64,000 nucleotides of DNA from Bacteroidota bacterium (GTDB lineage Bacteria > Bacteroidota > Bacteroidia > Flavobacteriales > Weeksellaceae), in contig JAEXBS010000047.1 of assembly GCA_023393915.1 (NCBI GenBank), forward strand, positions 186,001 to 250,000, read 5' to 3'. This document shows positions 51,129 to 59,795 of this stretch, in pieces. The notes below the pieces were generated by a model, which saw only the letters and a list, made by a program, of their open reading frames with translations, ran no database searches and was not told the DNA's origin. The position numbers and the translations under genes are program-made. Within the stretch, counting starts at the first letter, position 1, and every line of letters begins with the position of its first letter.

Positions 51129-51908
51129 TTAATTACCGTCCAGCATACGTCCTAAACCTCCTAGTATACTGCCTTCTTCACCAGACTTTTTCGTGGTAGC
51201 ATACTGCAAAATTCTCCCAGCTAAGCGAGAAATAGGTAAGGTCTGAATCCAGACTTTTCCCGGGCCTCTGAGCTGCGCAAAAAAGAGCCCTTCACCACCA
51301 AAAAGCGTGTTTTTAACTCCACCTACAAACTGTACATCATAAGAAATTTCACGAGTAAAGGCAACGATACAACCGGTATCTACTTTTAAAACTTCGCCAG
51401 GCTGAAGAACCTTTTCCATAACGTAGCCTCCGCTATGTACGAAAGTCATCCCATCTCCTTCGAGTTTTTGCATAATAAACCCTTCTCCACCGAAAAGTCC
51501 TGTGCCTAATTTCTTTTGAAATTCTATTCCTACTTCCACTCCTTTAGCGGCGCAGAGAAAACTATCTTTTTGACAGATGATTTTTCCTTGGTACTCAGAG
51601 AGATCTAATGGAATAATTTTCCCACTGTATGGTGCTGCAAAACTAACCTGTTTTTTACCGCTAGAATCATTTGTATAAGCGGTCATAAAAAGGCTCTCTC
51701 CTGTAAGAAGTCTTTTTCCTGCAGAAAATATCTTCCCCATTAACCCTTTGTCGTTTCCATCACCTAGAAGTGTTTGCATTCTAATCCCATCGTCCATCAT
51801 TAGAAAGGATCCAGGTTCTGCTATTACACTTTCTTTAGGATCCAGTTCAATTTCCACACACTGCATTTCCTCCCCGTAAATTTTATAATCTATTTCGTGA
51901 TTATTCAT
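51129..51908 (-). CDS. TIGR00266 / AIM24 family protein
   Basis: The 259-residue product is made mostly of beta strands with repeated GGEGF and GGEGLFF turns (GLFGGEGFIMQKLEGDG, LFGGEGLFFAQLRGPG), which define the TIGR00266/AIM24 family. The mitochondrial member helps shape the inner membrane. The bacterial role is unknown. There is no signal peptide. It lies between parE and doxX on the same strand, but terminators on both sides suggest a single-gene unit. Confidence 0.9.
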   Translation of the reverse strand: MNNHEIDYKIYGEEMQCVEIELDPKESVIAEPGSFLMMDDGIRMQTLLGDGNDKGLMGKIFSAGKRLLTGESLFMTAYTNDSSGKKQVSFAAPYSGKIIPLDLSEYQGKIICQKDSFLCAAKGVEVGIEFQKKLGTGLFGGEGFIMQKLEGDGMTFVHSGGYVMEKVLQPGEVLKVDTGCIVAFTREISYDVQFVGGVKNTLFGGEGLFFAQLRGPGKVWIQTLPISRLAGRILQYATTKKSGEEGSILGGLGRMLDGN

Positions 51909-51982
51909 GATCTTTTACTTTTATTATACTGTAAAATCAGTAGATGAAAATCCTTTAATGTTACAAAAATCAGGCTTGTAAA

Positions 51983-52018
51983 AAATAAAAATCTCTGCCT
52001 AGTCAACTAGGCAGAGAT
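51983..52018 (-). terminator. Strong terminator of the DoxX gene
   Basis: ATCTCTGCCTAGT (51991-52003) and ACTAGGCAGAGAT (52006-52018) form a 13-bp perfect inverted repeat separated by two bases. On the minus strand it is followed by TTTTTATTTTTT. Confidence 0.88.
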
Positions 52019-52059
52019 GATATAATCGGAAAGGTAGATACTAATTCTACCGCTATTTT

Positions 52060-52461
52060 TTAGTCCCAAGTGTTTTTAGTTGAAACGCTATAGCGCCCAC
52101 CTCCTGTAAAAAACAGTGCTAATGTACCAAAAAAGAATAGCCCTACTAATTCTAAAGCCCAACCACCGGTTTCGGAAAGTGAAAAGAATTGGGGAGAATG
52201 TACTAAGTAACCTGCCACTACCATGGTAAAAGCAATGACCGCCGCAGCAATGCGCGTTCTAAACCCAAGGATAAGCATTAAAGGTGCGATAACTTCTCCA
52301 ATATAAACACCATAAGCAAATGCACTCGGCATTCCAAAAGAACTCAATACGTCCGCAATGAATCCAGTTCCGTGCTGAAGTTTAGCAATTCCGTGCAACA
52401 GCATTAGAAGTCCAAAAGAAACGCGAACTACTAATAAACCTAAATCGTTATTCTTTGTCAT
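52060..52461 (-). CDS. DoxX family membrane protein
   Basis: The 133-residue product has four membrane segments with the DoxX pattern LLVVRVSFGLLMLLHGIAKLQHG near the start, then AYGVYIGEVIAPLMLILGFRTRIAA and a C-terminal LVGLFFFGTLALFFTGGGRYS. Members take part in sulfur or respiratory redox processes in some species, but most are unassigned. The start is chosen at 52459-52461: the other ATG at 52479 would sit in the -7 box (52477-52484). Confidence 0.87.
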   Translation of the reverse strand: MTKNNDLGLLVVRVSFGLLMLLHGIAKLQHGTGFIADVLSSFGMPSAFAYGVYIGEVIAPLMLILGFRTRIAAAVIAFTMVVAGYLVHSPQFFSLSETGGWALELVGLFFFGTLALFFTGGGRYSVSTKNTWD

Positions 52462-52476
52462 GTCAAATATTTTTTG

Positions 52477-52484
52477 CAAAATTA
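52477..52484 (-). promoter_or_regulatory. -7 element for doxX
   Basis: Minus-strand TAATTTTG fits TAnnTTTG and sets the start near 52473. No -33 TTG is clear. Confidence 0.42.
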
Positions 52485-52524
52485 CATTGACATCTCGTTT
52501 CTTCTATTGATCTAGGATAAGAAA

Positions 52525-53634
52525 TTAACTTGGAAGGTCGTCCTCTAGGTTTGGCAAAACTTCTTCTTGCTCAATCTCCCCATTTTCTGTGGGAAATGCA
52601 GGACTTAAAAACTTAGAATCTGATTTATGAATTTGGTATACTTTATAAAGAATAAAAGGCAAGGAAAGTAGCCACGGACCAAAAATCAACCCCATCGCTC
52701 CAAAGAGCTGCAGTCCTAGAATCACACCAAATACCGTAATGAGCGGATGAATATCTGCCATCTTTTTAAGCAATGTGAAACGAAGCACATTATCAATTCC
52801 TCCTACAAAAACAAAACAATACAAAGCTAAGAATAAGCCGCTTTGTACATCCCCTGTCGCGATTTGATAAATACATACCGGGATCCATACGATCATTGTA
52901 CCCACTACTGGAATAACAGATGCAATACCGGTAAGGATACCCCAGAAAACAGCTTGTTCTACACCAAAAAGTAAATAACCTAGCACTGCAATAATTCCCT
53001 GGCTAAAAGCTAAAATAGGCACCCCATAAGTATTGGAGCGAATAACATCAATATTTTCTTTAATAAAAAAAGCTTTTGCCTTCGCTGTAAAAGGAAGCAT
53101 ATTCTTTATCTCCACTTCCATATTTCGGTTTGAGGAAAGCATAAAATACAAAATAAACAAGGCAACAAAAATATTGGCGAAAAATTGCCCCACCCAGTTC
53201 AAAGTCGATGGGATATAGGCTAGCATCCTATTGACAATTTGAAGTATCTGCTCGTTACTCACTTTCAAATCCAAACGTTGAATAAATTCATTGTTTTCAA
53301 TAAACTCTCGTATGGGACTAAACTTCTCTATGAGTCCTTGAGGATCTTGTACTAGTGCACTAATCTTGGGAATCAGCATTTCTAAAATCAGCCAAATGGG
53401 AACTCCAAAACAGACCACAACTAATAATAGCATGATCCAAATAGCTAATTCTTTATTCCATTTCCTTTTCTCAACCAAGCGTAAAAATAGATTTCTACAA
53501 ACTCCGTAAAGAGCAATTGAAGCTAATATTCCACTTAGAAAATAACGAAGTTCAAAGACGATGATCGCCAGAAGAAAAAGGCAAAAAAATAGTATATATT
53601 TTTGAATTGCTGTAGGCTTGAAGAGTCTATTCAT
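52525..53634 (-). CDS. AI-2E family transporter (PerM-like permease)
   Basis: This 369-residue protein has about eight membrane segments. The N-terminal pairs (YILFFCLFLLAIIVFELRYFLSG) are followed by the family's central loop and the C-terminal region GVPILAFSQGIIAVLGYLLFG, IASVIPVVGTMIVWIPVCIY and HPLITVFGVILGLQLFGAMGLIFGPW, which identify the AI-2E/UPF0118 transporters. Known members export ions or autoinducer-like compounds; the cargo here is unknown. It starts 21 bp after the FMN-reductase gene and may be in its operon. Confidence 0.9.
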   Translation of the reverse strand: MNRLFKPTAIQKYILFFCLFLLAIIVFELRYFLSGILASIALYGVCRNLFLRLVEKRKWNKELAIWIMLLLVVVCFGVPIWLILEMLIPKISALVQDPQGLIEKFSPIREFIENNEFIQRLDLKVSNEQILQIVNRMLAYIPSTLNWVGQFFANIFVALFILYFMLSSNRNMEVEIKNMLPFTAKAKAFFIKENIDVIRSNTYGVPILAFSQGIIAVLGYLLFGVEQAVFWGILTGIASVIPVVGTMIVWIPVCIYQIATGDVQSGLFLALYCFVFVGGIDNVLRFTLLKKMADIHPLITVFGVILGLQLFGAMGLIFGPWLLSLPFILYKVYQIHKSDSKFLSPAFPTENGEIEQEEVLPNLEDDLPS

Positions 53635-53655
53635 GAAAAAAAATGAATTGAATAT

Positions 53656-54204
53656 TTAGGATAATTTAGTTACCCAGAGCTCAAATTTGGAAAGTAGATC
53701 TACCATATACTTCTTAGTCTTTTCCACTAAAGAACCATCTTCTAAGAATAAACTTTCAGCCTCACCAATGTAGGCCTCAGGCTTAGCCATGGTTTCTACT
53801 CCCAAGGAAACTAAAATCTGTCGCAAATGATGATGAGCTCCAAAGGCACCCAACTTCCCTTTTGTAACACTAATAACAGCTCCAGGTTTACCAGCCCATC
53901 CTCCTTTTCCAGGAGGACGTGATGCAACGTCTAGAGCGTTCTTTAGAGCTCCAGGCACGGATCGGTTGTACTCAGGAGTAAAAAAAAGAAAAGCCTCACT
54001 GCTATTAATTTGATCACGAAAGGATTCCCATTCTTTTGGTGGATTCTCATGGTCCAAATCTTCATTGTAAAGAGGTAAATTACCAATTTCAATGTACTGA
54101 AAATCGAATTTTTCAGCTCCAAGCTTTATCACTTGCATAGCTAATTTTTTATTGAAACTACCCTCTCTCAAACTACCTACTAGCACGGCTACTTTTTTAC
54201 CCAT
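53656..54204 (-). CDS. NADPH-dependent FMN/quinone reductase
   Basis: The 182-residue flavodoxin-fold product has the FMN loop GSLREGSFNKKLA, then LFFTPEYNRSVPGALKNALDVASRP (the family signature with the Pro-Glu-Tyr-Asn core) and GAFGAHHHLRQIL. Members reduce flavins, quinones or azo compounds with NADPH and protect against redox stress. A nested inverted repeat lies upstream at 54239-54272, in the probable promoter region, so redox-responsive control is plausible. Confidence 0.9.
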   Translation of the reverse strand: MGKKVAVLVGSLREGSFNKKLAMQVIKLGAEKFDFQYIEIGNLPLYNEDLDHENPPKEWESFRDQINSSEAFLFFTPEYNRSVPGALKNALDVASRPPGKGGWAGKPGAVISVTKGKLGAFGAHHHLRQILVSLGVETMAKPEAYIGEAESLFLEDGSLVEKTKKYMVDLLSKFELWVTKLS

Positions 54205-54238
54205 AATAATTTATGTTATTGGTTCTTTATTTTATTTA

Positions 54239-54272
54239 CTAGAATTACCTTATAAAGGTAAACAAATTCTAG
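54239..54272. promoter_or_regulatory. Nested inverted repeats upstream of the FMN-reductase gene
   Basis: An outer pair CTAGAATT (54239-54246) and AATTCTAG (54265-54272) encloses TTACCTT-ATA-AAGGTAA (54245-54261). TACCT...AGGTA is operator-like. It begins 35 bp before the start codon. A minus-strand TACCTTTA inside it is close to TAnnTTTG. Confidence 0.5.
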
Positions 54273-54308
54273 ACTAATAACTTGAAAATTTTATTCACAA
54301 AGAAAGAT

Positions 54309-54348
54309 GAAAACAAAATAGCGTAACCTTAAAAAAGACTACGCTATT
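54309..54348 (-). terminator. Terminator of ychF
   Basis: AATAGCGTA (54317-54325) pairs with TACGCTATT (54340-54348). The minus-strand tail TTTTGTTTTC follows the stem. Confidence 0.82.
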
Positions 54349-54375
54349 CAATTACTATTCTAAAGATGTTTCTCC

Positions 54376-55467
54376 TTATACGTTAAATCTAAAGTGCATA
54401 ATATCTCCATCTTTCACTACATATTCTTTACCTTCTACACCCATTTTCCCAGCTTCTTTTACTTTGGCTTCAGAACCGTACTGAACAAAATCATCATACT
54501 TAATGACTTCTGCTCGAATGAAACCTTTCTCAAAATCGGTATGAATCACCCCTGCGGCCTGAGGTGCTGTCCAGCCTTGACCAATGGTCCATGCTCGAAC
54601 TTCTTTTACTCCAGCGGTAAAGTAGGTTTGAAGCTTTAATAATTCATAAGCCTTTCTAATTAGACGATTCACTCCAGGCTCAGTAAGCCCTAGTTCTTCT
54701 AAGAACATTTGCCTCTCCTCGAAAGTCTCTAGTTCATTAATATCAGCTTCAATTTGAGCTGCTAGCACAACCACTTCCGCTCCTTCAGCACTGGCCATCT
54801 CATCAATCTTTTCTATCCAAGGATTTCCCGATTTAATAGAACTTTCATCTACGTTACAAACATAAAGAACAGGCTTCTTTGTAAGTAACTGAATATCATT
54901 TAAAATAGGTGCAGTTAGATCATTAGTTTCAAATTCTCTCGCGTTTCTACCCTCTTCAAGAAATTCTTGTAAATTCTTTAGAGTTTCATACGTAAGAACA
55001 TCTTCCTTCTTACCTGACTTTATAAATTTCTTTGCTTTCTCTACCGATTTTGAAACGGTTTCAATATCTTTTAATTGAAGTTCAATATCGATAATCTCCT
55101 TATCACGCATAGGATCTACAGATCCTTCAACGTGGACAATATTACCATTATCAAAACAACGAAGCACATGAATAATGGCTTCACATTCACGAATATTAGC
55201 TAAGAATTGATTTCCTAAACCTTCTCCTTTACTTGCACCTTTTACAAGTCCTGCAATGTCCACAATTTCGACTACAGCTGGAAGTACACGCTCTGGAGAC
55301 ACTAAACGCTCCAGTTCTAAAAGTCTTGGGTCAGGAACAGATACCGTCCCTAAGTTGGGCTCAATTGTGCAGAAGGGATAGTTAGCACTCTGAGCTTTTG
55401 CATTACTTAAACAGTTAAAAAGTGTGGACTTTCCTACGTTTGGAAGTCCTACTATTCCACATTTCAT
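54376..55467 (-). CDS. ychF: Redox-regulated ATPase YchF (Obg-like)
   Basis: YchF is a P-loop NTPase that prefers ATP and binds ribosomes; it dampens oxidative-stress responses. The 363 residues contain Walker A GLPNVGKSTLFNCL near the N-terminus, ANYPFCTIEPNLG, EIVDIAGLVKGASKGEGLGNQFL, a central coiled-coil insertion, and the C-terminal TGS domain (AWTIGQGWTAPQAAGVIHTDFEKGFIRAEV). The NKxD motif of GTPases is absent (CNVDE instead), as usual. A -7 element lies 65 bp upstream. Confidence 0.96.
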   Translation of the reverse strand: MKCGIVGLPNVGKSTLFNCLSNAKAQSANYPFCTIEPNLGTVSVPDPRLLELERLVSPERVLPAVVEIVDIAGLVKGASKGEGLGNQFLANIRECEAIIHVLRCFDNGNIVHVEGSVDPMRDKEIIDIELQLKDIETVSKSVEKAKKFIKSGKKEDVLTYETLKNLQEFLEEGRNAREFETNDLTAPILNDIQLLTKKPVLYVCNVDESSIKSGNPWIEKIDEMASAEGAEVVVLAAQIEADINELETFEERQMFLEELGLTEPGVNRLIRKAYELLKLQTYFTAGVKEVRAWTIGQGWTAPQAAGVIHTDFEKGFIRAEVIKYDDFVQYGSEAKVKEAGKMGVEGKEYVVKDGDIMHFRFNV

Positions 55468-55531
55468 ATCGCTACAATTGAATAAATCCCCTGATCAACA
55501 AGAAATTTAGATTAAAGATTATTAAGGTTGG

Positions 55532-55539
55532 CAAAGATA
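55532..55539 (-). promoter_or_regulatory. -7 element for ychF
   Basis: Minus-strand TATCTTTG fits TAnnTTTG, predicting a leader of about 60 nt. No well-spaced -33 TTG. Confidence 0.4.
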
Positions 55540-55562
55540 AGGAAATTCATCAAGCATTAGAC

Positions 55563-55592
55563 ATAAAAAAAACCTTAGTCTCCTAAGGTTTT
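55563..55592 (-). terminator. Terminator of the RRM protein gene
   Basis: AAAACCTTAG (55569-55578), loop, CTAAGGTTTT (55583-55592). On the minus strand a run of eight T follows. Confidence 0.9.
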
Positions 55593-55614
55593 ATTTCAGC
55601 AAATCGTTTTAATT

Positions 55615-55923
55615 TTAGTAATCTCTACGATTGTCTCTACCGCGTGAATATCCTCCACCACCAAACCCTCTTGGTTTGTCTTCTCTTGGGCGGGCTTCAG
55701 ATACATTAAGTACCTTTTGCTTGAATTCTTTCTGATTTAACTCATCAATAGCTTGTTGTGCTTGCGCTTGGTCAGGCATCTCTACAAAACCGAATCCACG
55801 GCTTCTTCCCGTATCACGGTCCATAATAATTTTTGCAGAATCTACTACACCATAGTTCTCAAACAGTCCTCTTAATTCTGTGTCTACAGTACTGTAATTG
55901 AGATTTGAAATAAAAATGTTCAT
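55615..55923 (-). CDS. Glycine-rich RRM RNA-binding protein
   Basis: The 102-residue product is one RRM domain (residues 1-78) with RNP2 IFISNL near the start and RNP1 RGFGFVEM, followed by a Gly/Arg-rich tail (RGFGGGGYSRGRDNRRDY). Such proteins bind RNA and are often cold-induced in cyanobacteria and Bacteroidota. The predicted transcript starts near 56010, giving a leader of about 87 nt, unusually long for this window and fitting post-transcriptional control. The terminator directly follows. Confidence 0.93.
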   Translation of the reverse strand: MNIFISNLNYSTVDTELRGLFENYGVVDSAKIIMDRDTGRSRGFGFVEMPDQAQAQQAIDELNQKEFKQKVLNVSEARPREDKPRGFGGGGYSRGRDNRRDY

Positions 55924-56013
55924 AATAAAAAATTTAATTGCTGATCAGTAAATAATTGGAAATCAACAAACGGACGAATGAACATTGATTGAATTTCTTT
56001 ATAACTAACGGGG

Positions 56014-56021
56014 CAAAGATA
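56014..56021 (-). promoter_or_regulatory. -7 element for the RRM protein gene
   Basis: Minus-strand TATCTTTG. A TTG lies 16 nt upstream (56040-56038), one short of the usual range. The leader that follows holds TGATCA and AT-rich stretches but no recognised element. Confidence 0.45.
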
Positions 56022-56075
56022 CGATTATTCCAACACCCAAAGAATAAAATAGTTTAAATTCGTGTTAATTTAGAA

Positions 56076-57644
56076 TTAATACTGATAAATCGCATAGGAA
56101 GACAGGTTTCCAAGACGATCAACCGCTTTTACCGCTACGGCTTGTAAAGGCTGTGAATCCAGACTCAATGGCAACTCTTTAATCGCTTCAGAGGAGGTTA
56201 GAATTTCATAAGTCCACTTTTCACCGTATTTTTTATAAAGAACCCATTGAAACACGGGATTAGGATCTAGAGTTTGCCATTTAACCCATGCTTTACCACT
56301 ATGAACTCCTCCTTCCACTTTCGGTGATTGCATGGCCTTTGCGCTAATCCAAGAAGTCGAAGGCACGAGCGCCGGTTCAGTATAAAGCGATTTTACGACT
56401 TGGTACATCTCATAGTTATCTAAAAGTCCGTCTACACTATAATGAATTTCTCCTGACTCCTTTCCCATGATGCGTCGAATCGTTTGAATTTGCCCTTTGA
56501 TTTCGTTCGGTATACTCTCTACTCCTTTAACACCGATCGTATTAAGGCCAGGCCATAAGTGTCTATTTTTCCAATTTTCACTTTGCCACCAACTTAAAAG
56601 TGATGAAAAACGCTGAGGTCCCTCTTCTCTCCAATAAAGCTGTGGGGCAAAATAATCCAACCATCCTTCATTTAACCAAAGCTTCGCATCAGCATATAGT
56701 TCATCGTACTGACTCGTACCTACTACATCAGAAGGATACCCAGGCTTCCATATTCCAAAAGGACTAATACCGAATCTCACCCAAGGTTTAACCTCCTTAA
56801 TTTCTTCATGAAGTCGTTTAATAAACTTATTGACATTGGCCCTTCTCCAATCTGCTCTTTCTAGATTTCCACCACTTGCAATGTACTTTTGATAGGTTTT
56901 ATAATCGGGGAAATCCCTTCCTCCATGGTACTCACGATAGGGATAAAAGTAATCATCGATATGTATTGCATCTAAATCATAACGACTTACTAGATCTTTT
57001 ATAACGTTAGAGGCATGATCTTGAACGGATTCATCAGAGGGATCCATCCAATACATTCCATTACGAAGTCTGTAAGTAACCTCTTTCATTTTCGTTGCCA
57101 TACTCTCTGAACCCACTTTACCTCCAGTGGTATGGTGTGCACGGTAAGGATTCACCCATACATGAAGTTCCATACCTCGGTTATGTGCCTCTTGGATCCA
57201 AAATTCAAGAGGATCATAAAAAGGAACGGGAGCTTTGCCCTGCATTCCTGTTAGATAATAAGACCATGGTTCAAGTTCACTTTTATAAAAAGCATCTGCT
57301 GCGGGTCTGGCTTGAAAAACCACCGCATTAAAATTAGCCTCTTTAAGTCGATCCAGAATATCCAGCGCCTCTCTTTTCTGCTCTTCAACTGAAAGGTTGT
57401 TCTTTGATGGCCAGTTGATGTTAGCAACCGTTGCAATCCACGCTGCGCGAAACTCTCTTTTGACTTCGGGAAGTACTACTGTTTTTTTCTCCACCTTTTT
57501 CTTTTTGAGTGTATCTATTTTCTCAACCGATTCTGCTGGAAGTTCAACTGTGGGTTTAACAACGGTTTTCTTGGAACCGCAAGAATTAAAAAAGGCAAAC
57601 AGGACGAATAGAAATAGAGCCTTAAGGGTCGCTGGTAAATTCAT
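56076..57644 (-). CDS. Family 10-like glycosyl hydrolase lipoprotein (GHL10/DUF187)
   Basis: The 522-residue product has a lipoprotein signal peptide (lipobox FFNSC, Cys22) and a Lys/Val/Glu-rich linker. A TIM-barrel domain at about 60-400 follows: EFRAAWIATVANINWPS, FNAVVFQARPAADAFY, GMELHVWVNPYRAHHT, YDLDAIHIDDYFYPY, RFGISPFGIW, DYFAPQLYW. These match the GHL10 (DUF187) family. The C-terminal end is FN3-like. Characterised relatives cleave or modify peptidoglycan, but the substrate here is unproven. The start is set at 57642-57644 because the in-frame ATG at 57668 lies upstream of the -7 box. Confidence 0.88.
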   Translation of the reverse strand: MNLPATLKALFLFVLFAFFNSCGSKKTVVKPTVELPAESVEKIDTLKKKKVEKKTVVLPEVKREFRAAWIATVANINWPSKNNLSVEEQKREALDILDRLKEANFNAVVFQARPAADAFYKSELEPWSYYLTGMQGKAPVPFYDPLEFWIQEAHNRGMELHVWVNPYRAHHTTGGKVGSESMATKMKEVTYRLRNGMYWMDPSDESVQDHASNVIKDLVSRYDLDAIHIDDYFYPYREYHGGRDFPDYKTYQKYIASGGNLERADWRRANVNKFIKRLHEEIKEVKPWVRFGISPFGIWKPGYPSDVVGTSQYDELYADAKLWLNEGWLDYFAPQLYWREEGPQRFSSLLSWWQSENWKNRHLWPGLNTIGVKGVESIPNEIKGQIQTIRRIMGKESGEIHYSVDGLLDNYEMYQVVKSLYTEPALVPSTSWISAKAMQSPKVEGGVHSGKAWVKWQTLDPNPVFQWVLYKKYGEKWTYEILTSSEAIKELPLSLDSQPLQAVAVKAVDRLGNLSSYAIYQY

Positions 57645-57649
57645 GAGGG

Positions 57650-57657
57650 CAAAAATA
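57650..57657 (-). promoter_or_regulatory. -7 element for the GHL10 gene
   Basis: Minus-strand TATTTTTG ends 5 bp before the chosen ATG, predicting a nearly leaderless transcript. Confidence 0.48.
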
Positions 57658-57723
57658 GAATTTTTCAATTCAGTCCACTTAATTTTAACAGATTTTAATC
57701 CTTATTCGCTCTTAGAGCCCACA

Positions 57724-57753
57724 GAAAAACCCTGCAAAAATCAATTTACAGGG
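57724..57753 (-). terminator. Terminator of typA
   Basis: CCCTG (57730-57734) pairs with CAGGG (57749-57753), with further AAA/TTT pairing inside. The minus-strand tail is TTTTTC. Confidence 0.7.
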
Positions 57754-57777
57754 CTTATAGTTATAGTAGTAGCGCTA

Positions 57778-59583
57778 TTACGATTTCGCTTGACGCTCTG
57801 CTCTTTTTCTTTCTTCTTCAGAAAGAACCTTTTTTCTCATACGAATGAAATTAGGAGTAACTTCAATGGCTTCATCTGATTGAATATATTCCATACACTC
57901 CTCTAAAGAAAACAAAATTTTTGGAGCGATACTTCCGTCTTTATCTTTTCCAGAAGCACGCATATTGTTTAGTTGCTTTCCTTCTACAATATTCACAACT
58001 AAATCCCCTGGTTTATTCTGTTCTCCTACAATCATTCCTGCGTAAACATCCTCACCTGGATCGACAAAGAAACGTCCACGGTCTTGCAGTTTTTCAATAG
58101 AATAGGCAGTACTTTGACCTTGGTTCTTTGCCACTAACACCCCATTGTTTCGACCAGCAATAGCTCCTTTGAAGGGCTTGTATTCAGAAAATCGGTGAGC
58201 CATAATTGCTTCTCCAGCGGTAGCAGTCAACATTTGTGAACGCAGGCCAATTAGACCTCTTGATGGAATATCAAATTCTAAATGCTGCATTTCTCCTTTG
58301 GTCTCCATAATGTGCAAGTCTCCCTTTCTTTGGGTAGCTAAATCAATAACTCTACTAGCATACTCCTCAGGAACATCGACTACCATACTCTCGTAGGGTT
58401 CACATTTCTCTCCGTCGATCTCTTTTAAAATTACTTGCGGCTGACCAATGGTCATTTCGTACCCCTCACGTCTCATGGTTTCGATAAGAACAGAAAGGTG
58501 CAAAATACCTCTACCAAATACTAAGAACGTGTTGGCATCATCGGTTTGTTGAACTCTTAAGGCAAGATTTTTTTCTAGTTCCTTCTCTAAACGATCTTTA
58601 AGGTGATTGGAGGTAACGTATTTCCCATCTTTCCCGAAGAACGGAGAATTATTGATAGAAAAAGTCATGTTCAAGGTTGGCTCGTCAATGGAAATTCTTG
58701 TCATTGGTTCTGGATTCTCCATATCCACGAAGGTATCCCCAATTTGAAACTGATCAAATCCTACAATAGCACAAATATCTCCTGCAAAAACTTCCGAAAC
58801 TTTCTTTTTACCTAGTCCTTCGAAAACATACAGTTCTTTTACTTTTCCTTTTACGATCTTACCTCCCTCTTGAGCTAAACCGATCCATTCACCTTCTTTC
58901 ACTTTTCCTCTTGCAACTTTACCAATTGCAATTCTACCTAAAAAGGAGGAAAAATCTAAAGAGGTAATTTGCATTTGCAGGTTCCCTTCTTCGACTTTAG
59001 GGGCAGGAACGTACTCTAAAATACCGTCGAGTAAAGGAAGAATACTATCTCCTGGAACTAAAGAGGTATTGAACCATCCTTGCTTCGAGGAACCGTAGAA
59101 AGTAGGGAAATCCAATTGCTCTTCCGAAGCTCCTAAGTTAAAAAAGAGGTCAAATACGTTGTCGTGTACTTCTTCAGGTCGGCAGTTGTCTTTATCTACT
59201 TTATTAATTACTACCATGGGTCTTAAACCTAGTTCAAGTGCTTTTTGTAGTACAAATCGAGTTTGTGGCATAGGCCCTTCAAAGGCATCTACTAAAAGTA
59301 CAACTCCATCGGCCATCTTAAGTACCCTTTCAACCTCTCCTCCAAAATCGGCGTGACCAGGAGTATCAATCACATTAATTTTGGTATCCTTATAAGTAAC
59401 CGAAATATTTTTGGAAAGAATCGTGATTCCACGCTCTCTCTCCAGGTCATTATTATCCATGATGAGTTCACCAGATTCTTGGTTTTCTCTAAAAACGCTG
59501 GTGGCATGAATGATTTTGTCTACCAAAGTCGTTTTACCATGGTCAACGTGTGCGATAATCGCAATATTTCTAATGTTTTGCAT
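57778..59583 (-). CDS. typA: Translational GTPase TypA/BipA
   Basis: TypA binds ribosomes and supports growth in cold or stress. The 601 residues begin MQNIRNIAIIAHVDHGKTT (P-loop AHVDHGKT), then DNNDLERERGITILSKN, DTPGHADFGGEVERVL and NKVDKDNCRPEEV (G4). Elongation-factor-like domains and a C-terminal BipA-specific domain follow. The start at 59581-59583 is the family N-terminus; an in-frame ATG at 59604 lies within the -7 box. The gene is flanked by terminators. Confidence 0.96.
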   Translation of the reverse strand: MQNIRNIAIIAHVDHGKTTLVDKIIHATSVFRENQESGELIMDNNDLERERGITILSKNISVTYKDTKINVIDTPGHADFGGEVERVLKMADGVVLLVDAFEGPMPQTRFVLQKALELGLRPMVVINKVDKDNCRPEEVHDNVFDLFFNLGASEEQLDFPTFYGSSKQGWFNTSLVPGDSILPLLDGILEYVPAPKVEEGNLQMQITSLDFSSFLGRIAIGKVARGKVKEGEWIGLAQEGGKIVKGKVKELYVFEGLGKKKVSEVFAGDICAIVGFDQFQIGDTFVDMENPEPMTRISIDEPTLNMTFSINNSPFFGKDGKYVTSNHLKDRLEKELEKNLALRVQQTDDANTFLVFGRGILHLSVLIETMRREGYEMTIGQPQVILKEIDGEKCEPYESMVVDVPEEYASRVIDLATQRKGDLHIMETKGEMQHLEFDIPSRGLIGLRSQMLTATAGEAIMAHRFSEYKPFKGAIAGRNNGVLVAKNQGQSTAYSIEKLQDRGRFFVDPGEDVYAGMIVGEQNKPGDLVVNIVEGKQLNNMRASGKDKDGSIAPKILFSLEECMEYIQSDEAIEVTPNFIRMRKKVLSEEERKRAERQAKS

Positions 59584-59601
59584 ACGTAATTTTTGCTGCG
59601 G

Positions 59602-59609
59602 CAAAAGTA
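59602..59609 (-). promoter_or_regulatory. -7 element for typA
   Basis: Minus-strand TACTTTTG, 18 bp upstream of the start. No clear -33 TTG. Confidence 0.45.
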
Positions 59610-59762
59610 ATGAAACTTAGCCAAAATGATAATAAAAACTTAAAAAAATAATTTTTCCTTAATACTTGAAATCCGAACCTTATTTTTTATTAACCAAAAC
59701 CTTATAAAACGTGATATTTTATCAACAAATAAAGAAAAGACGCACAAAAGAATTTCAATAAT

Positions 59763-59790
59763 AAAAATCCGAACCCCTTGGGAGTTCGGA
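59763..59790 (-). terminator. Terminator of dedA
   Basis: TCCGAAC (59768-59774) pairs with GTTCGGA (59784-59790). The minus-strand tail TTTTTATTATTG follows. Confidence 0.85.
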
Positions 59791-59795
59791 AAGAT

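Noticed and set aside
57397..57879. 160-codon open frame on the plus strand
   Set aside because: It spans the ends of the GHL10 and typA genes and the terminator between them, so it cannot be a real gene in that arrangement.
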